This document shows, piece after piece, positions 19,413-28,921 of a stretch of DNA of 64,000 nucleotides. The stretch's first letter is position 1. Each line of letters opens with the position of its first letter. The DNA comes from Tolypothrix brevis GSE-NOS-MK-07-07A (GTDB lineage Bacteria > Cyanobacteriota > Cyanobacteriia > Cyanobacteriales > Nostocaceae), in NCBI GenBank assembly GCA_019358985.1, contig JAHHIJ010000024.1, forward strand, positions 35,659-99,658, written 5' to 3'. The position numbers and the translations under genes were made by a program. Below the pieces are notes generated by a model, which worked only from the letters and a program-made list of their open reading frames with translations, made no database searches and was not told the DNA's origin.

Positions 19413-21479
19413 ATGAAAAATCAACATTTTTCGGTTAATTTAGAGGCGACTGAAGTTCGTTCGTGGTTTGCTGATCAGCTTAATAAAATGGCTCAAACTT
19501 TAACCCAATCAGAAAAAAAAGCAAAAGGAGAAGGAGCATCAGGAGAGTTAGCATTATTTTCCCTTATAGATAACTTAAACAGGGAAATCGAGAAATTACG
19601 AAATGCAAAATTTCGCTTCTTAATCATTGGTGACTTTAATCGTGGAAAGAGTAGTATTTTAAATGTTTTATTTGGGCAAGAGTTACTCCCAATGGGAGTG
19701 TCAGCTACGACAGCTATTCCTACTTTTGTTCGATACGGTGAACGGCAAAAGGTCTTAGTTCACAAAAAAGATGGTACAGAAGAAAATCTCAGCTTAGAGG
19801 AATACAAAAAGAAATATACGCTTAATTCAAAGGATGTAAAAGATAAAATTAAGCGTCTTTATAACTCAGTAGGGGATTGGCTAAATCCTTTAGATTATGC
19901 TGATTTTCATTATCCAGTCGAATTGTTATCGAGAGGAGTAGAATTTATTGATACAGCAGGGCTGAATCACACGGCAGAAGAAGATAAAAAAACTTTGGCG
20001 TATATTCCCCAGTGTCACGCCATTCTCTTTGTCTTAAGTGCAGAGCAACAATTGACTGCTACGGAAAAAGATTACTTAGAAAAATTTATCAAGGATAAAG
20101 TCGAAACCGTATTCTTTTTAGTCAATAAATGGGAACTGGTAAAAGAATCAGACAAGGAAGAAATACATGATGTCTTTGTTGAAGAATTATCTAAATGTTT
20201 GGGAATAGAAGAAAACAAGGTGGAAAAAATGTGGGGAAATACAATATTTGATGTATATGCCCAAACAGCTTTAAGTAAATTAACAAAAAAAGAACCTCTT
20301 GATGGTACTGGGTTTATAGAATTCAGCAACAGACTTGATGAATTTCTGATTCACGAGCGATTAATTGCTGAACTATTTTCATCTGTTCAGACAGCCACAT
20401 CTGTTACAAATCAAGTAGATAAAACAGTTGACGAGAGATCACTCGTTCTTAATGAAACAGTAAAATCTTTAGAAGAAAAAATCAAAAAAGTCAATCCTCA
20501 TATTGATGTGATGAAGAGGATTGTAAAAGGTTTGGAAACTCAGACTGAAAGTCAAAAAAAAGCTTGTATTAAAGAAATTGAGGGAGAGTACCAAAGTTAC
20601 TTTGCCCAAATACTCAGCAAAATTGAAAATGATTTTCAAATGCCCTCAGTAGATGGTTTGAAAGACAATCAGAAAGAGGAGTATCTAAAAAATTTAGACA
20701 AGCAATTCCAAGAATATCAACAAGAGAAGCTCAAAGGATGGAAAAAAATAAGTGAAGGTATAGTAAAAAATACATATCTTGATTTAACAACATTATTTAA
20801 TCAAGATAATAAAGAATACGAGGAAAAAAGAGAGGAGATTAAGGAAATTCTTAGCGAAAAAGACCTTAGTGTTCAGAATCCAACACAGTCGTTAACCTAT
20901 CAAACTAGCTTTACGGTAGAAACTTCTTTTAAAGTAATCGATGGTAGTGCAACTGGCAAAATGATTTTGGCTGGGGGAGGCGCTACAGTGGGTACAATAG
21001 CATCAGGAATTGGAGTAGCAACGCTAGCAAATCTTGCTGGCGGACATATACTACTAGGAACAATTGGAGCAGGTTTGGCTTTAACTCCAGTAGGATGGGG
21101 TTTAATAGGTCTTAGTCTCCTAGGAGGAGGAGTTGCGGCTAGGTGGGGAGGAAGTTCAGAAAAAGAAAAATTTAAAAAAGGAATGCAGAAACAGCTAACA
21201 CAAGAATTCCAAAAACTGCTTGAACCTGATAAGGTATCGGGTATTAAAGAGAGTGTTGGGGCGTTATTTGTTCACTTTGAGAACCGTGCTAAAGATATGA
21301 AAGATGATGTTCAATCTTTACAGACTTCTCTTAAAAATTTGTTGGAATCAAAAAGGACAAAAGAAGTTGACTATGAAGCGGAAGCACAACGTTTACAAGC
21401 TTTAAAAGCAAATATTTCTGCTCAATGGGAAGGCATCAACGCCAAATATACGGAGATAGCTTCTGCTAAATCAAAATAA
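19413..21479 (+). CDS. Dynamin-like GTPase (first of a pair)
   Basis: 688 residues from ATG 19413, chosen because GAGGA (19400) sits at ribosome-binding distance; the ATG at 19398 lacks one. The GTPase domain has G1 GDFNRGKSS (about residue 73), a G2 Thr in VSATTAIPT, G3 DTAG (about 180) and G4 NKWE. Long coiled-coil stalk helices follow (about 320-500), then a hydrophobic Gly-rich paddle of about 55 residues (MILAGGGATVGTIASGIGVA onward) and a terminal helix, as in bacterial dynamin-like proteins that bind and remodel membranes. Base composition is more AT-rich than flanking genes. A second dynamin-like gene follows; such proteins often act as hetero-pairs. Confidence 0.88.
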   Translation: MKNQHFSVNLEATEVRSWFADQLNKMAQTLTQSEKKAKGEGASGELALFSLIDNLNREIEKLRNAKFRFLIIGDFNRGKSSILNVLFGQELLPMGVSATTAIPTFVRYGERQKVLVHKKDGTEENLSLEEYKKKYTLNSKDVKDKIKRLYNSVGDWLNPLDYADFHYPVELLSRGVEFIDTAGLNHTAEEDKKTLAYIPQCHAILFVLSAEQQLTATEKDYLEKFIKDKVETVFFLVNKWELVKESDKEEIHDVFVEELSKCLGIEENKVEKMWGNTIFDVYAQTALSKLTKKEPLDGTGFIEFSNRLDEFLIHERLIAELFSSVQTATSVTNQVDKTVDERSLVLNETVKSLEEKIKKVNPHIDVMKRIVKGLETQTESQKKACIKEIEGEYQSYFAQILSKIENDFQMPSVDGLKDNQKEEYLKNLDKQFQEYQQEKLKGWKKISEGIVKNTYLDLTTLFNQDNKEYEEKREEIKEILSEKDLSVQNPTQSLTYQTSFTVETSFKVIDGSATGKMILAGGGATVGTIASGIGVATLANLAGGHILLGTIGAGLALTPVGWGLIGLSLLGGGVAARWGGSSEKEKFKKGMQKQLTQEFQKLLEPDKVSGIKESVGALFVHFENRAKDMKDDVQSLQTSLKNLLESKRTKEVDYEAEAQRLQALKANISAQWEGINAKYTEIASAKSK

Positions 21480-21511
21480 CGTAAACATCTTATCTTTTTT
21501 ACTTGCGTGAG

Positions 21512-21556
21512 CGTAGTTTACTAAAATGATTATTATTTAGTAGGCTACGTTTTTCC
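21512..21556 (+). terminator. Terminator between the dynamin genes
   Basis: Stem CGTAGTTTACTAAA/TTTAGTAGGCTACG, loop of 10 bases, then TTTTT. It implies that the second dynamin gene is only partly cotranscribed or has its own promoter. Confidence 0.65.
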
Positions 21557-21591
21557 ATATTAATCCTTATTTTATTGAACTTTTCATAAAA

Positions 21592-23247
21592 ATGAAATCC
21601 TCTATTTTTATTTCAGAATCTCTCAAAGCCGCTTGTCAATTTCTTGATGCACAAGAACATCAACAAACTATAAACGATGTAGAATTAGTCTGTCAACAAT
21701 TAGTTAATCCTAACTTTGGAATAGCTGTGCTTGCACCCTTTAACTTTGGCAAATCCACCCTAATTAATGCTCTATTAGGTAAAGAAATAATGCCTGTTAA
21801 AATGGTCAGGACTACTGGAACAGTGATTAGAATTAAATACGGAAAAATCCTAACTACTATTATTACCTTAAAGTCTGGGGAAGTAATTAGGAGTAACGAT
21901 ACAGAAATCCTCAAAGAATTTGCTGTACTGAATCGAAAAGGACAACGACGAGAAGACGTTAGCTCTGTAGAAGTCTTTTATCCTCATTCCTTGCTAAAAA
22001 ATGGAATAGAACTTTTAGATTTACCTGGAACAAATGATAGAGAAGAACAAGATGCTTTAGTTCGTGACCAATTATTACAGGTTGATTTAGTTATTCAAAT
22101 ATTAAATGCTAGACAACCTTTTACTATGGGTGAACAAGAAACTTTACGTCAATGGCTAGTTGATAGGGGAATCAAAACAGTTATTTTTGTCCTAAATCGC
22201 ATGAATGAATTAGAAACAAAAAATGACAAAAATGAAGTTTATAACGATATTCTTTTGACAACTAATTTTTTTAAATCTGATTTACCTAAAGGTGTTAAAA
22301 ACCTATACCGTGTTGATGCACTTCCCGCTTTAAATGCAAAACAAAAAAGAAAAACTGGAGAAATGTTTAAAAGCGGTATTACTAATTTTGAAGTGAATTT
22401 ATTTACTATAATCTCACTACACCGAAAAAAAACTAATAAAACTAGGTTGGTTCGTGTAATTGCCATAGCGACTAAAGTAAAATCTATTTTACAAAAACAA
22501 GCCGATGACTTGACTGTAGAAATTAAGAATGCTGAAAATATCAGAAATATTGCTATTGAAAAAGGAAAGAAACGAGAAACGTCACTGAGAGAAGAATTAA
22601 AAAAAAGAGTAGAAACTTATCGAAATTGGCTATCCCTAAACACCCTCGTGGCGAGTTATCAAATAGATGCAGCAAAAGCTTTAGAAAAAAATCAATTTGA
22701 GAACTGGAAAAATAGCAAATTTCAATCAACCACTTTTGGTTATACTCAAACCATACAAGAATGGGTTAATCAGTCTTGTAAAGAGTTTCATAAAAGCAAG
22801 CCTAGTAGTATTAATACATCATTTCCTAGTTATCCCAATACCTCATTACCTGAGCGTCAAAATAGAAATGCTGGACAGTGGATTGGTGACATTTTTAATG
22901 GCGGAGCAAATCGAAAAAAATTAGATCAAGAATATGAAAATGAAAAGTGGCAAGCCTATAAAGTTGCTGTCTATAATTATTTGTACAAATTTAGTAAAAA
23001 TGCCTTAATATCTATAAATGAATATGAAAAAACTGTTGCTCCATTAATTACTTTTTCTATACCACCAGAATCTCGTGAAGTTGTTCGCAAACGTAATGAT
23101 TTAAGTTCTATTAATTCTGCACTGGAAACAATTCAAAATATAGAACTACAAAAAGCCAAAATGGATAAATATAAATTGAAAGGCTTAGAACGTCTTAAAG
23201 TCTTTTTCCTATTTTGGAAGAATTGGATATTGCATTCTTTTAGATGA
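21592..23247 (+). CDS. Dynamin-like GTPase (second of a pair)
   Basis: 551 residues. The GTPase domain has G1 APFNFGKST (residues 48-56, first Gly replaced by Ala), TTGT (G2), G3 DLPGTND (143-149) and G4 NRMNE. A charged helical region follows. There is no long hydrophobic paddle like that of the partner; only the C-terminus (LKVFFLFWKNWILHSF) is hydrophobic enough to touch membrane. It starts 112 bp after the first gene, beyond a terminator. Strong AT bias and Lys/Asn richness match the first gene, suggesting that they moved together. A membrane-surveillance or membrane-repair role is a family-level guess. Confidence 0.82.
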   Translation: MKSSIFISESLKAACQFLDAQEHQQTINDVELVCQQLVNPNFGIAVLAPFNFGKSTLINALLGKEIMPVKMVRTTGTVIRIKYGKILTTIITLKSGEVIRSNDTEILKEFAVLNRKGQRREDVSSVEVFYPHSLLKNGIELLDLPGTNDREEQDALVRDQLLQVDLVIQILNARQPFTMGEQETLRQWLVDRGIKTVIFVLNRMNELETKNDKNEVYNDILLTTNFFKSDLPKGVKNLYRVDALPALNAKQKRKTGEMFKSGITNFEVNLFTIISLHRKKTNKTRLVRVIAIATKVKSILQKQADDLTVEIKNAENIRNIAIEKGKKRETSLREELKKRVETYRNWLSLNTLVASYQIDAAKALEKNQFENWKNSKFQSTTFGYTQTIQEWVNQSCKEFHKSKPSSINTSFPSYPNTSLPERQNRNAGQWIGDIFNGGANRKKLDQEYENEKWQAYKVAVYNYLYKFSKNALISINEYEKTVAPLITFSIPPESREVVRKRNDLSSINSALETIQNIELQKAKMDKYKLKGLERLKVFFLFWKNWILHSFR

Positions 23248-23446
23248 AACAAAATTCGATTGTCAAACATTGTCATGAATTATTAACTTGTGTAAGTTCA
23301 AGTTTGATTCTAGAATTTACTTATTTCCACTTATTGGGGTAGGGTAAACGCACCTTAATGTAATAAAAAAATGATTCACTACGTAATTGACGCTTTCCTC
23401 CCGTGCCTAAATGCGACGGTTTTCCAAATATTTCGAGATAGTTTTT

Positions 23447-24481
23447 ATGAAAATTTTTGTTCCGGGACGCTTGTGTTTATTCGGTGAACACACTGATTGG
23501 GCTGGAGGTTATCGCCGTATCAATCCGCAACTGAAAGCCGGCTACACGCTGCTTGTAGGCACGAATCAAGGACTTTATGCCGAAGTGAAGTCTCACCCAG
23601 ATTGGCTAGTGCTACGCACATCTACCGAGAAAACGCTAATGCCGATGTCCAAGCTGGCTTTGCTGACTGAAGCGAAAAACGGCGGTTTTTTCAGTTATAC
23701 TGCTGGCGTTGCCTACCAATTTATGACACACTTTCATGTGGGTGGATTAGAAATTGACAATTATTTTACAGATTTGCCGATAAAAAAAGGATTATCTTCA
23801 AGTGCGGCAATTTGCGTATTGGTGGCTAGGGCGTTTAATCAAGTGTATAACTTAAAAATGACGCAGCGGGGTGAAATGGAGTTTGCTTATTTGGGGGAAA
23901 TTACGACACCTTCGCGTTGTGGAAGGATGGATCAAGCTTGTGCTTATGGCGATCGCCCAATTACAATGATATTTGATGGCACTGATACTGATATCATTGA
24001 GCTTAATACTCCCCAGGATTTATTTTTTGTCATTGTAGACCTCGGTGCTGCTAAAAATACCCAAGAAATTCTTAGCAATTTGAATGAGTGTTATCCCTTC
24101 GCCACAACCGAAGTACAAGTAAATGTGCAAAAATATCTCGGTGAAATTAGTTATCAAATTACCTCTTCAGCAATTGATGCTTTGCAAAAAGGTGATGCTG
24201 AACAAATTGGTTTTTTGATGAAACAAGCACAAGCTGAATTTGACAAGCATCTCATACCTGCTTGTCCCCAACAATTGACGGCATTTGTCTTGCACCAACT
24301 TCTTAATTATCAACCAATTCAACCTTACATTTATGGTGGTAAGGGTGTTGGTTCACAAGGCGATGGTACTGCACAATTTGTTGTCAAAGATAAAGAAAGT
24401 CAACAAAAAGTTATAGAAATTATTGAATATAACTTTCCTCAAATGCAATGTTTGCCACTGACTATTTATGCAAAAAAATAA
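23447..24481 (+). CDS. GHMP-family sugar kinase (galactokinase-like)
   Basis: 344 residues from ATG 23447 (MKIFVPGRLCLFGEHTDWAGG). Motif 1 is the galactokinase-type GRLCLFGEHTDW; motif 2, the ATP loop, is KKGLSSSAAICVL; motif 3 is near PYIYGGKGVGSQGDGT. CGRMDQACAYGD is the galactokinase-like loop with the catalytic Asp. It should phosphorylate a sugar at the anomeric carbon. The next gene, overlapping by 14 bp, encodes a nucleotidyltransferase, so the pair would turn a free sugar into an NDP-sugar (salvage). The sugar cannot be named. Confidence 0.85.
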   Translation: MKIFVPGRLCLFGEHTDWAGGYRRINPQLKAGYTLLVGTNQGLYAEVKSHPDWLVLRTSTEKTLMPMSKLALLTEAKNGGFFSYTAGVAYQFMTHFHVGGLEIDNYFTDLPIKKGLSSSAAICVLVARAFNQVYNLKMTQRGEMEFAYLGEITTPSRCGRMDQACAYGDRPITMIFDGTDTDIIELNTPQDLFFVIVDLGAAKNTQEILSNLNECYPFATTEVQVNVQKYLGEISYQITSSAIDALQKGDAEQIGFLMKQAQAEFDKHLIPACPQQLTAFVLHQLLNYQPIQPYIYGGKGVGSQGDGTAQFVVKDKESQQKVIEIIEYNFPQMQCLPLTIYAKK

Positions 24482-25355
24482 AGTTAGAAAAGCTGTAATT
24501 CCAGCGGCTGGTTTTGGGACTCGTTTATTTCCAGCTACCAAAGTTGTGAAAAAAGAACTTTTTCCAATTATTGATAAAGATGGTAGGGCAAAACCTGTCA
24601 TTTTAGCGATTATTGAAGAAGCTATTACTGCGGGAATTGAAGAAGTTGCAATTGTGGTGCAACCAGAGGATAAAAAAACTTTTAAAACTTTATTTAAAAG
24701 ACCACCCAAAGCAGAATTGTTTGAAAAGCTCTCACCACAAAATCAGGAATACAGCAAATATTTAGTAGATTTGGGTGATAGAATTACTATTCTAATTCAA
24801 GATAAACAAGAAGGCTATGGTCATGCAGTATATTCTGCAAAAGATTGGGTTAAAGATGAGCCGTTTCTGTTAATGTTAGGCGACCACATTTATGCATCTG
24901 ATATTGGCAAATCTTGTGCGCGTCAAGTTTTAGAAGTTTACGAACAAGTCAATCATAATGTGGTAGGATTGACGACAATGCCAGCAGAGTTATTGCAGAA
25001 ACTTGGCTGTGTTACAGGGGTTTGGGAAGAGGAAAATACGATACTTTCGGTTACACAAATATCTGAAAAACCCAGTATTGACTATGCACGTCAGCATTTG
25101 CATGTGGAAGGGATGCCAGACGATCAGTTTTTATGTATATTTGGGTTGTATGCACTCACACCGACAATTTTTGATTGTTTAGCGGAAGATATTAAAAATA
25201 ATGTGCGGTTAAAGGGTGAGTTTCAGTTAACAACTTGTTTGGATAAATTGCGACAGAAAGAGAAGATGTCAGGTTATGTTGTTAATGGGAAGTGTTTTGA
25301 TACTGGGTTGCCAGATGCTTATTTGCAAACGATGATTGATTTTCGGAATTTATAG
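24468..25355 (+). CDS. GalU-like sugar-1-phosphate nucleotidyltransferase
   Basis: 295 residues. The N-terminal pyrophosphorylase loop is AVIPAAGFGTRLFPATKVVKKELFPI, with the catalytic Lys pattern of UTP-glucose-1-phosphate uridylyltransferases, followed by VIEEA-like IIEEAITAGIEEV, QEGYGHAV (nucleotide pocket), LMLGDH and the metal-binding FDTGLPDAYLQ. The start codon lies inside the end of the kinase gene (14-bp overlap), which indicates translational coupling. Compared with housekeeping GalU, the loop after KKELFPIIDK contains DGRAKPVILA, so the substrate may differ from glucose-1-phosphate. Confidence 0.88.
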   Translation: MQKNKVRKAVIPAAGFGTRLFPATKVVKKELFPIIDKDGRAKPVILAIIEEAITAGIEEVAIVVQPEDKKTFKTLFKRPPKAELFEKLSPQNQEYSKYLVDLGDRITILIQDKQEGYGHAVYSAKDWVKDEPFLLMLGDHIYASDIGKSCARQVLEVYEQVNHNVVGLTTMPAELLQKLGCVTGVWEEENTILSVTQISEKPSIDYARQHLHVEGMPDDQFLCIFGLYALTPTIFDCLAEDIKNNVRLKGEFQLTTCLDKLRQKEKMSGYVVNGKCFDTGLPDAYLQTMIDFRNL

Positions 25356-25383
25356 CTTTGATCCCAAATATCATATTATTGCC

Positions 25384-25962
25384 ATGACTGCAATTACCAT
25401 CAATTTTAATAATATCGTCAAACTTAGCGACGACCAATTTTACCAACTGTGTCGGGATAATCCCGATGTCAAATTTGAACGTAATGCTTTTGGAGAAATA
25501 ATTGTAATGCCACCAACGGGGGGAGAAACTGGGAAACGTAATGCATCGATTATTGCGGATTTTGTAATTTGGAACCGTCAAACAAAACTCGGAGAGGTAT
25601 TCGACTCGTCCACCTGTTTCAAACTCCCCAATGGTTTTGACCGCTCCCCCGATGTATCCTGGATACAATTAGAAAGATGGAACGCACTTAAACCAGAACA
25701 ACGCGAGAAATTTCCGACCATCGCTCCAGATTTTGTCTTGGAGTTAATGTCCCCATCCGATAGTTTGAGGGAAACACAAGACAAAATGCAAGAATATATG
25801 AATGCAGGTGTAAAATTGGGTTGGCTAATTGATAGAAAAACACGTCGCGTTGAAATTTATCGACAAGGGCAATCAAAAGAAGTATTAGAGTCCCCCACAA
25901 GCTTATCTGGGGAAGATATATTACCAGGGTTTGTTTTGGATTTGCAGATAATATGGGGTTAA
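25384..25962 (+). CDS. Uma2-family (DUF820) putative endonuclease
   Basis: 192 residues from ATG 25384 (MTAITINFNN). PD-(D/E)XK-like core: GEIIVMPPTGGETGKRN, DRSPDVSWIQLERW, PDFVLELMSPSD and GWLIDRKTRRVEIY, the usual Uma2 series with the E-x-(S/P)-P-S-D block. The family has dozens of copies in filamentous cyanobacteria; cellular function is unsettled. It starts 28 bp after the nucleotidyltransferase gene. Confidence 0.88.
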   Translation: MTAITINFNNIVKLSDDQFYQLCRDNPDVKFERNAFGEIIVMPPTGGETGKRNASIIADFVIWNRQTKLGEVFDSSTCFKLPNGFDRSPDVSWIQLERWNALKPEQREKFPTIAPDFVLELMSPSDSLRETQDKMQEYMNAGVKLGWLIDRKTRRVEIYRQGQSKEVLESPTSLSGEDILPGFVLDLQIIWG

Positions 25963-26129
25963 TTCCAATTCCAGACAAAGGTTTAGTAAAAGGTGTGGAA
26001 TATATCTTTAAGAATTTGGGAGAAGAATATATAATTAATTTTGCGTAACTACTTATCTAAATTTTAAAAGAATGATTTATAGTCAGGACATGACGTTTTT
26101 TTAAGCGCTGAAGCGCTTACTACGAAAGA

Positions 26130-26924
26130 TTAATTAACTCTGAGAACTACTGCACGACTGTCTACGTTTAAAACTTGTACTTTTTTGGGGAAGGTGGTCA
26201 TGGGGACTTTCCAATGAGAATGACCGCATATTACTAGTAAGTCAGCTGCTGTTGCTAGTTCGGCACGTATGGATTCGTTCCCCATCAATTTCGCTTCTGC
26301 ATCATTAGGACCTTCATGGAGAATTAAAATATTTGGTAATTCTTTAACGATATCTTGGATGGCTTTTCTAAAGTCTTTTTCTAAGCGACGAAAAGGCTTA
26401 TTTGTTTTGCCAATAATGCCAGAAATGCCAGCGATGCGAATATCATCTACAGAAATAGTATTACCGTCTAAATAGTGTATACCTTGCTCGTTTTGAAATT
26501 CCATTATGTTTTCTGGGGTTTTGCCGAAACTGTCGTGATTTCCTCCGACTCCAACTACCCAACGAAAACGACTGCTAAAAGCTTGCCAAACTTCACGTAC
26601 ATCTCCTACACCACCGCGCTTATCTATTTTGGCGTAAAAGTCCCCTGCTAAAATAATTCCTGTTGTTTTTGGGGGTGGAATTTTTCCCTGTTCAGCTAAT
26701 ATTTCTAGTTCTTCAGCGACAAGATGACCAAGAAGACGTTGATTATTTGGATCTCTACCTTGTAAATCGCTAGTGGCAATTATTGCTTCTAAACCAGGTG
26801 GTAGTGAATCAACTTCTGCTGGTAAAACCGGCAAAACTTTATCAACCATCCCGGCACCACTGGATGCAGCGGTAATGAATGGTATTTGATGAATAGGATG
26901 GTTGGAAATATAGTTTATCTGCAT
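26130..26924 (-). CDS. Calcineurin-like metallophosphoesterase
   Basis: 264 residues. Dimetal-site motifs occur in order: SDLQGRD (about 53, where D-x-H reads D-x-Q), LAGDFYAK, GVGGNHDS, LILHEGPND and VICGHSH. All other metal ligands are present. The Gln in motif 1 may be normal for this subgroup or alter metal binding; I cannot decide. Probable substrates are phosphomonoesters, diesters or protein phosphates. No signal peptide. Stop lies just after a small hairpin (26104-26122, AAGCGCTGAAGCGCTT). Confidence 0.85.
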   Translation of the reverse strand: MQINYISNHPIHQIPFITAASSGAGMVDKVLPVLPAEVDSLPPGLEAIIATSDLQGRDPNNQRLLGHLVAEELEILAEQGKIPPPKTTGIILAGDFYAKIDKRGGVGDVREVWQAFSSRFRWVVGVGGNHDSFGKTPENIMEFQNEQGIHYLDGNTISVDDIRIAGISGIIGKTNKPFRRLEKDFRKAIQDIVKELPNILILHEGPNDAEAKLMGNESIRAELATAADLLVICGHSHWKVPMTTFPKKVQVLNVDSRAVVLRVN

Positions 26925-26986
26925 TTTTTTGATTGATTAAGCTGTTAGCAGTTGAAAGGAAAAATGCTTTCATTCAAAATTAAAAT

Positions 26987-28009
26987 TTATGTGACAGCAG
27001 ACTCTAACATTCGGATTGTCCCAACATTGGCATCTATTTCAACTTCTATACCTACTGGCAAGGTAAATTTATCTTTAATATGACCAATCATTGAACCGTA
27101 CCAAGCCGGAATGCCTAAAGGAAGTATGTGATGTTGCAATACTTGCATTAAAGTAAATGAAGGTTCATCTCCTAAACTACAATTAGTGCATTGTCCAAAG
27201 ATAAAGCCAGCTATTTGATTAAGAATTCCGGCGTTTTTTAATTGAGTTAGCATTCGATCTACACGATAAACATCTTCACCTACTTCTTCAACAAATAAAA
27301 TACTTTTATTCCACGAAGGTAAATAAGGCGACCCAACCATTGCAGATAGTACCGATAAGTTACCACCAACTAGTTTACCTCTAGCTTTTCCTGGCGTTAT
27401 GACCTGCATTTTTCCTTCTTCAGTATCCAAATTTTTCATTGTTACAGCTTCACCGTTAAATAGGATGCGCTTGACGTAATTCACGGCAAATTCGTTCCAG
27501 GTAGATGTAGCAACAGGACCGTGAAATGTCACAATTTTACTGCGGGCGTTAATTGCTAACAATAGCGATGTAATATCACTGTACCCCATCAGGATTTTCG
27601 GATTGGAGCCGATGCGGATGTAGTCAAGTAGAGGTAAAATACGATTGCAACCCCAACCACCGCGCATGGCAATAATCGCTTTGACAGATTTATCTGCAAA
27701 CATGGTGTTGACATCAATTGCGCGATCGCTATCTTTACCTGCTAAATACCCATAACGATCTAAAATATGCTTTCCTAACTTGACTTTTAACCCTAACTGT
27801 GATTGTATGGCAAGTTTTGCTTCCTCGACATCTTTAAGCTCAACGATACCCGCAGGACTAATTAATCCTACGGTATCACCCACTTGCAGGCGGGGTGGTT
27901 TAATGATGGTGTTAGGCGCGATCTTACCTTGGGCTATAAGCGCTTGCATCGGGGTAGCTAAGGCAGCTAGCCCAAAGGTTGTGATAAATTGGCGGCGATT
28001 TATGCTCAT
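26987..28009 (-). CDS. Tat-exported LD-carboxypeptidase (peptidase S66)
   Basis: 340 residues from ATG 28009 (MSINRRQFITTFGLAALATPM). The twin-arginine signal RRQF plus hydrophobic core indicates export folded through Tat. The S66 family hydrolyses the L-Lys/meso-DAP-D-Ala bond of murein tetrapeptides in cell-wall recycling. Visible family blocks are GDTVGLISPAG, AMRGGWGCNRILPLLDY, LMGYSDITSLLLAI with the nucleophilic Ser, LFVEEVGEDVYRVDRML with the catalytic Glu, and the C-terminal MIGHIKDKFTLPVGIEVEID with His. An upstream in-frame Met would place ten residues before the Tat motif and was not used. Divergent from the Lin0512 gene. Confidence 0.9.
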   Translation of the reverse strand: MSINRRQFITTFGLAALATPMQALIAQGKIAPNTIIKPPRLQVGDTVGLISPAGIVELKDVEEAKLAIQSQLGLKVKLGKHILDRYGYLAGKDSDRAIDVNTMFADKSVKAIIAMRGGWGCNRILPLLDYIRIGSNPKILMGYSDITSLLLAINARSKIVTFHGPVATSTWNEFAVNYVKRILFNGEAVTMKNLDTEEGKMQVITPGKARGKLVGGNLSVLSAMVGSPYLPSWNKSILFVEEVGEDVYRVDRMLTQLKNAGILNQIAGFIFGQCTNCSLGDEPSFTLMQVLQHHILPLGIPAWYGSMIGHIKDKFTLPVGIEVEIDANVGTIRMLESAVT

Positions 28010-28083
28010 GATGGCAGCTATAGTAACATTTGCCACCAATATTCGGTTGATGCAAATTCATGCATTACGCGGAAACATTTCAA

Positions 28084-28152
28084 TGGACATCTGGTAAAAA
28101 AGATGTAGAGACGTACATGCGATGTAGAGACGTAGCATTGCTACGTCTCTAC
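28084..28152 (+). repeat. Eroded family-1 element with doubled palindrome start
   Basis: TGGACATCTGG at 28084 is a mutated left end. GTAGAGACGTA appears once as a half site and again as the full palindrome with core TAGCATTGCTA (28124-28152), followed by AAGGGTTTCCGGCAACGGAT. The right end is not recognisable. Confidence 0.55.
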
Positions 28153-28222
28153 AAGGGTTTCCGGCAACGGATAATTAATTTTTACATGCAGGCAAGTAAA
28201 TTTTTCATAACTTGAGGTAACT

Positions 28223-28588
28223 GTGGCACGTAAACGCTTGATTATTGAGATGGGGATGGGGATAGATCAACATGGACAAGAACCGACAGTAGCAGCGGCA
28301 AGAGCTGTGAGAAATGCGATCGCTCACAATGCTTTGCCTGGTGTTTGGGAAGTTGCTGGTTTAAACGATCCAGATGAAATGATTGTGGAAGTACAAGTAG
28401 CAGTCCCCTACCCCGAACAAGTGCGAGAAGCAGAAGTACTAGCTGTACTCCCCTTTGGTCGCAAAACTCTCACCGTGGAGTCTGGGGGTATGATTGTCCA
28501 AGGACGGGCAATTCCTTCACTCAACGATAAAAATGACGAAATGTTGATCGCTGTGGCATCTGTGACAGTTTTAATTGACACTGAGTAG
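28223..28588 (+). CDS. Lin0512-family protein
   Basis: 121 residues starting at GTG 28223; GAGGTAAC ends 3 bases before it. The sequence MARKRLIIEMGMGIDQHGQEPTVAAARAVRNAIAHNALPG is the Lin0512 family pattern, with a His in the GxDxHGQ block and a central PEQVREAEVLAVLPFG. Proteins of this family are small, soluble, often oligomeric and uncharacterised. No operon partner is evident. Confidence 0.85.
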   Translation: MARKRLIIEMGMGIDQHGQEPTVAAARAVRNAIAHNALPGVWEVAGLNDPDEMIVEVQVAVPYPEQVREAEVLAVLPFGRKTLTVESGGMIVQGRAIPSLNDKNDEMLIAVASVTVLIDTE

Positions 28589-28620
28589 AGAAAAGAATAA
28601 AGGGCTTTCTTGATTTATGA

Positions 28621-28869
28621 GTGTCGTCTCCAGTAGTTAGTTTCGAGAACCCAACAGAACATTTGAATCCAAATTACTATAATTTAAATTTATACACAGA
28701 TATATCTATAACTTGTCCTCAAACAATCGAAGAAGGAAAAGAGTTTTTTGCAGCGGTTAATTGGCTGATAGAACCTAATTTATTACAACGCGGTATTCGT
28801 CAACATAATGAGTCTGGTTTTACACAGCTTACTCTAGAAACACTTAACACTAACCTTATCCTTTTTTGA
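28621..28869 (+). CDS. Possible small protein
   Basis: 82 codons from GTG 28621. The peptide (SFENPTEHLNPNYYNLNLYTD...) is not recognised and has no domain, signal or membrane segment. The base composition is not distinctive, although Tyr/Asn richness and a lack of rare codons make it plausible. It could equally be a chance frame in the spacer before glutamate dehydrogenase. Confidence 0.3.
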   Translation: MSSPVVSFENPTEHLNPNYYNLNLYTDISITCPQTIEEGKEFFAAVNWLIEPNLLQRGIRQHNESGFTQLTLETLNTNLILF

Positions 28870-28907
28870 TTATTCATATTCTGAAAGTTAAAACTGTATG
28901 AAAAACT

Positions 28908-28921
28908 GTAACGAAAGTTAC
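28908..28921 (+). promoter_or_regulatory. Candidate NtcA site upstream of glutamate dehydrogenase
   Basis: GTAACGAAAGTTAC is a perfect palindrome and matches GTA-N8-TAC, the consensus of the cyanobacterial nitrogen regulator NtcA. It lies 91 bp before the start codon. A TAN3T box (TAAGCT, 28952) is 30 bp downstream, longer than the 20-24 bp usual for activation. Confidence 0.4.
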
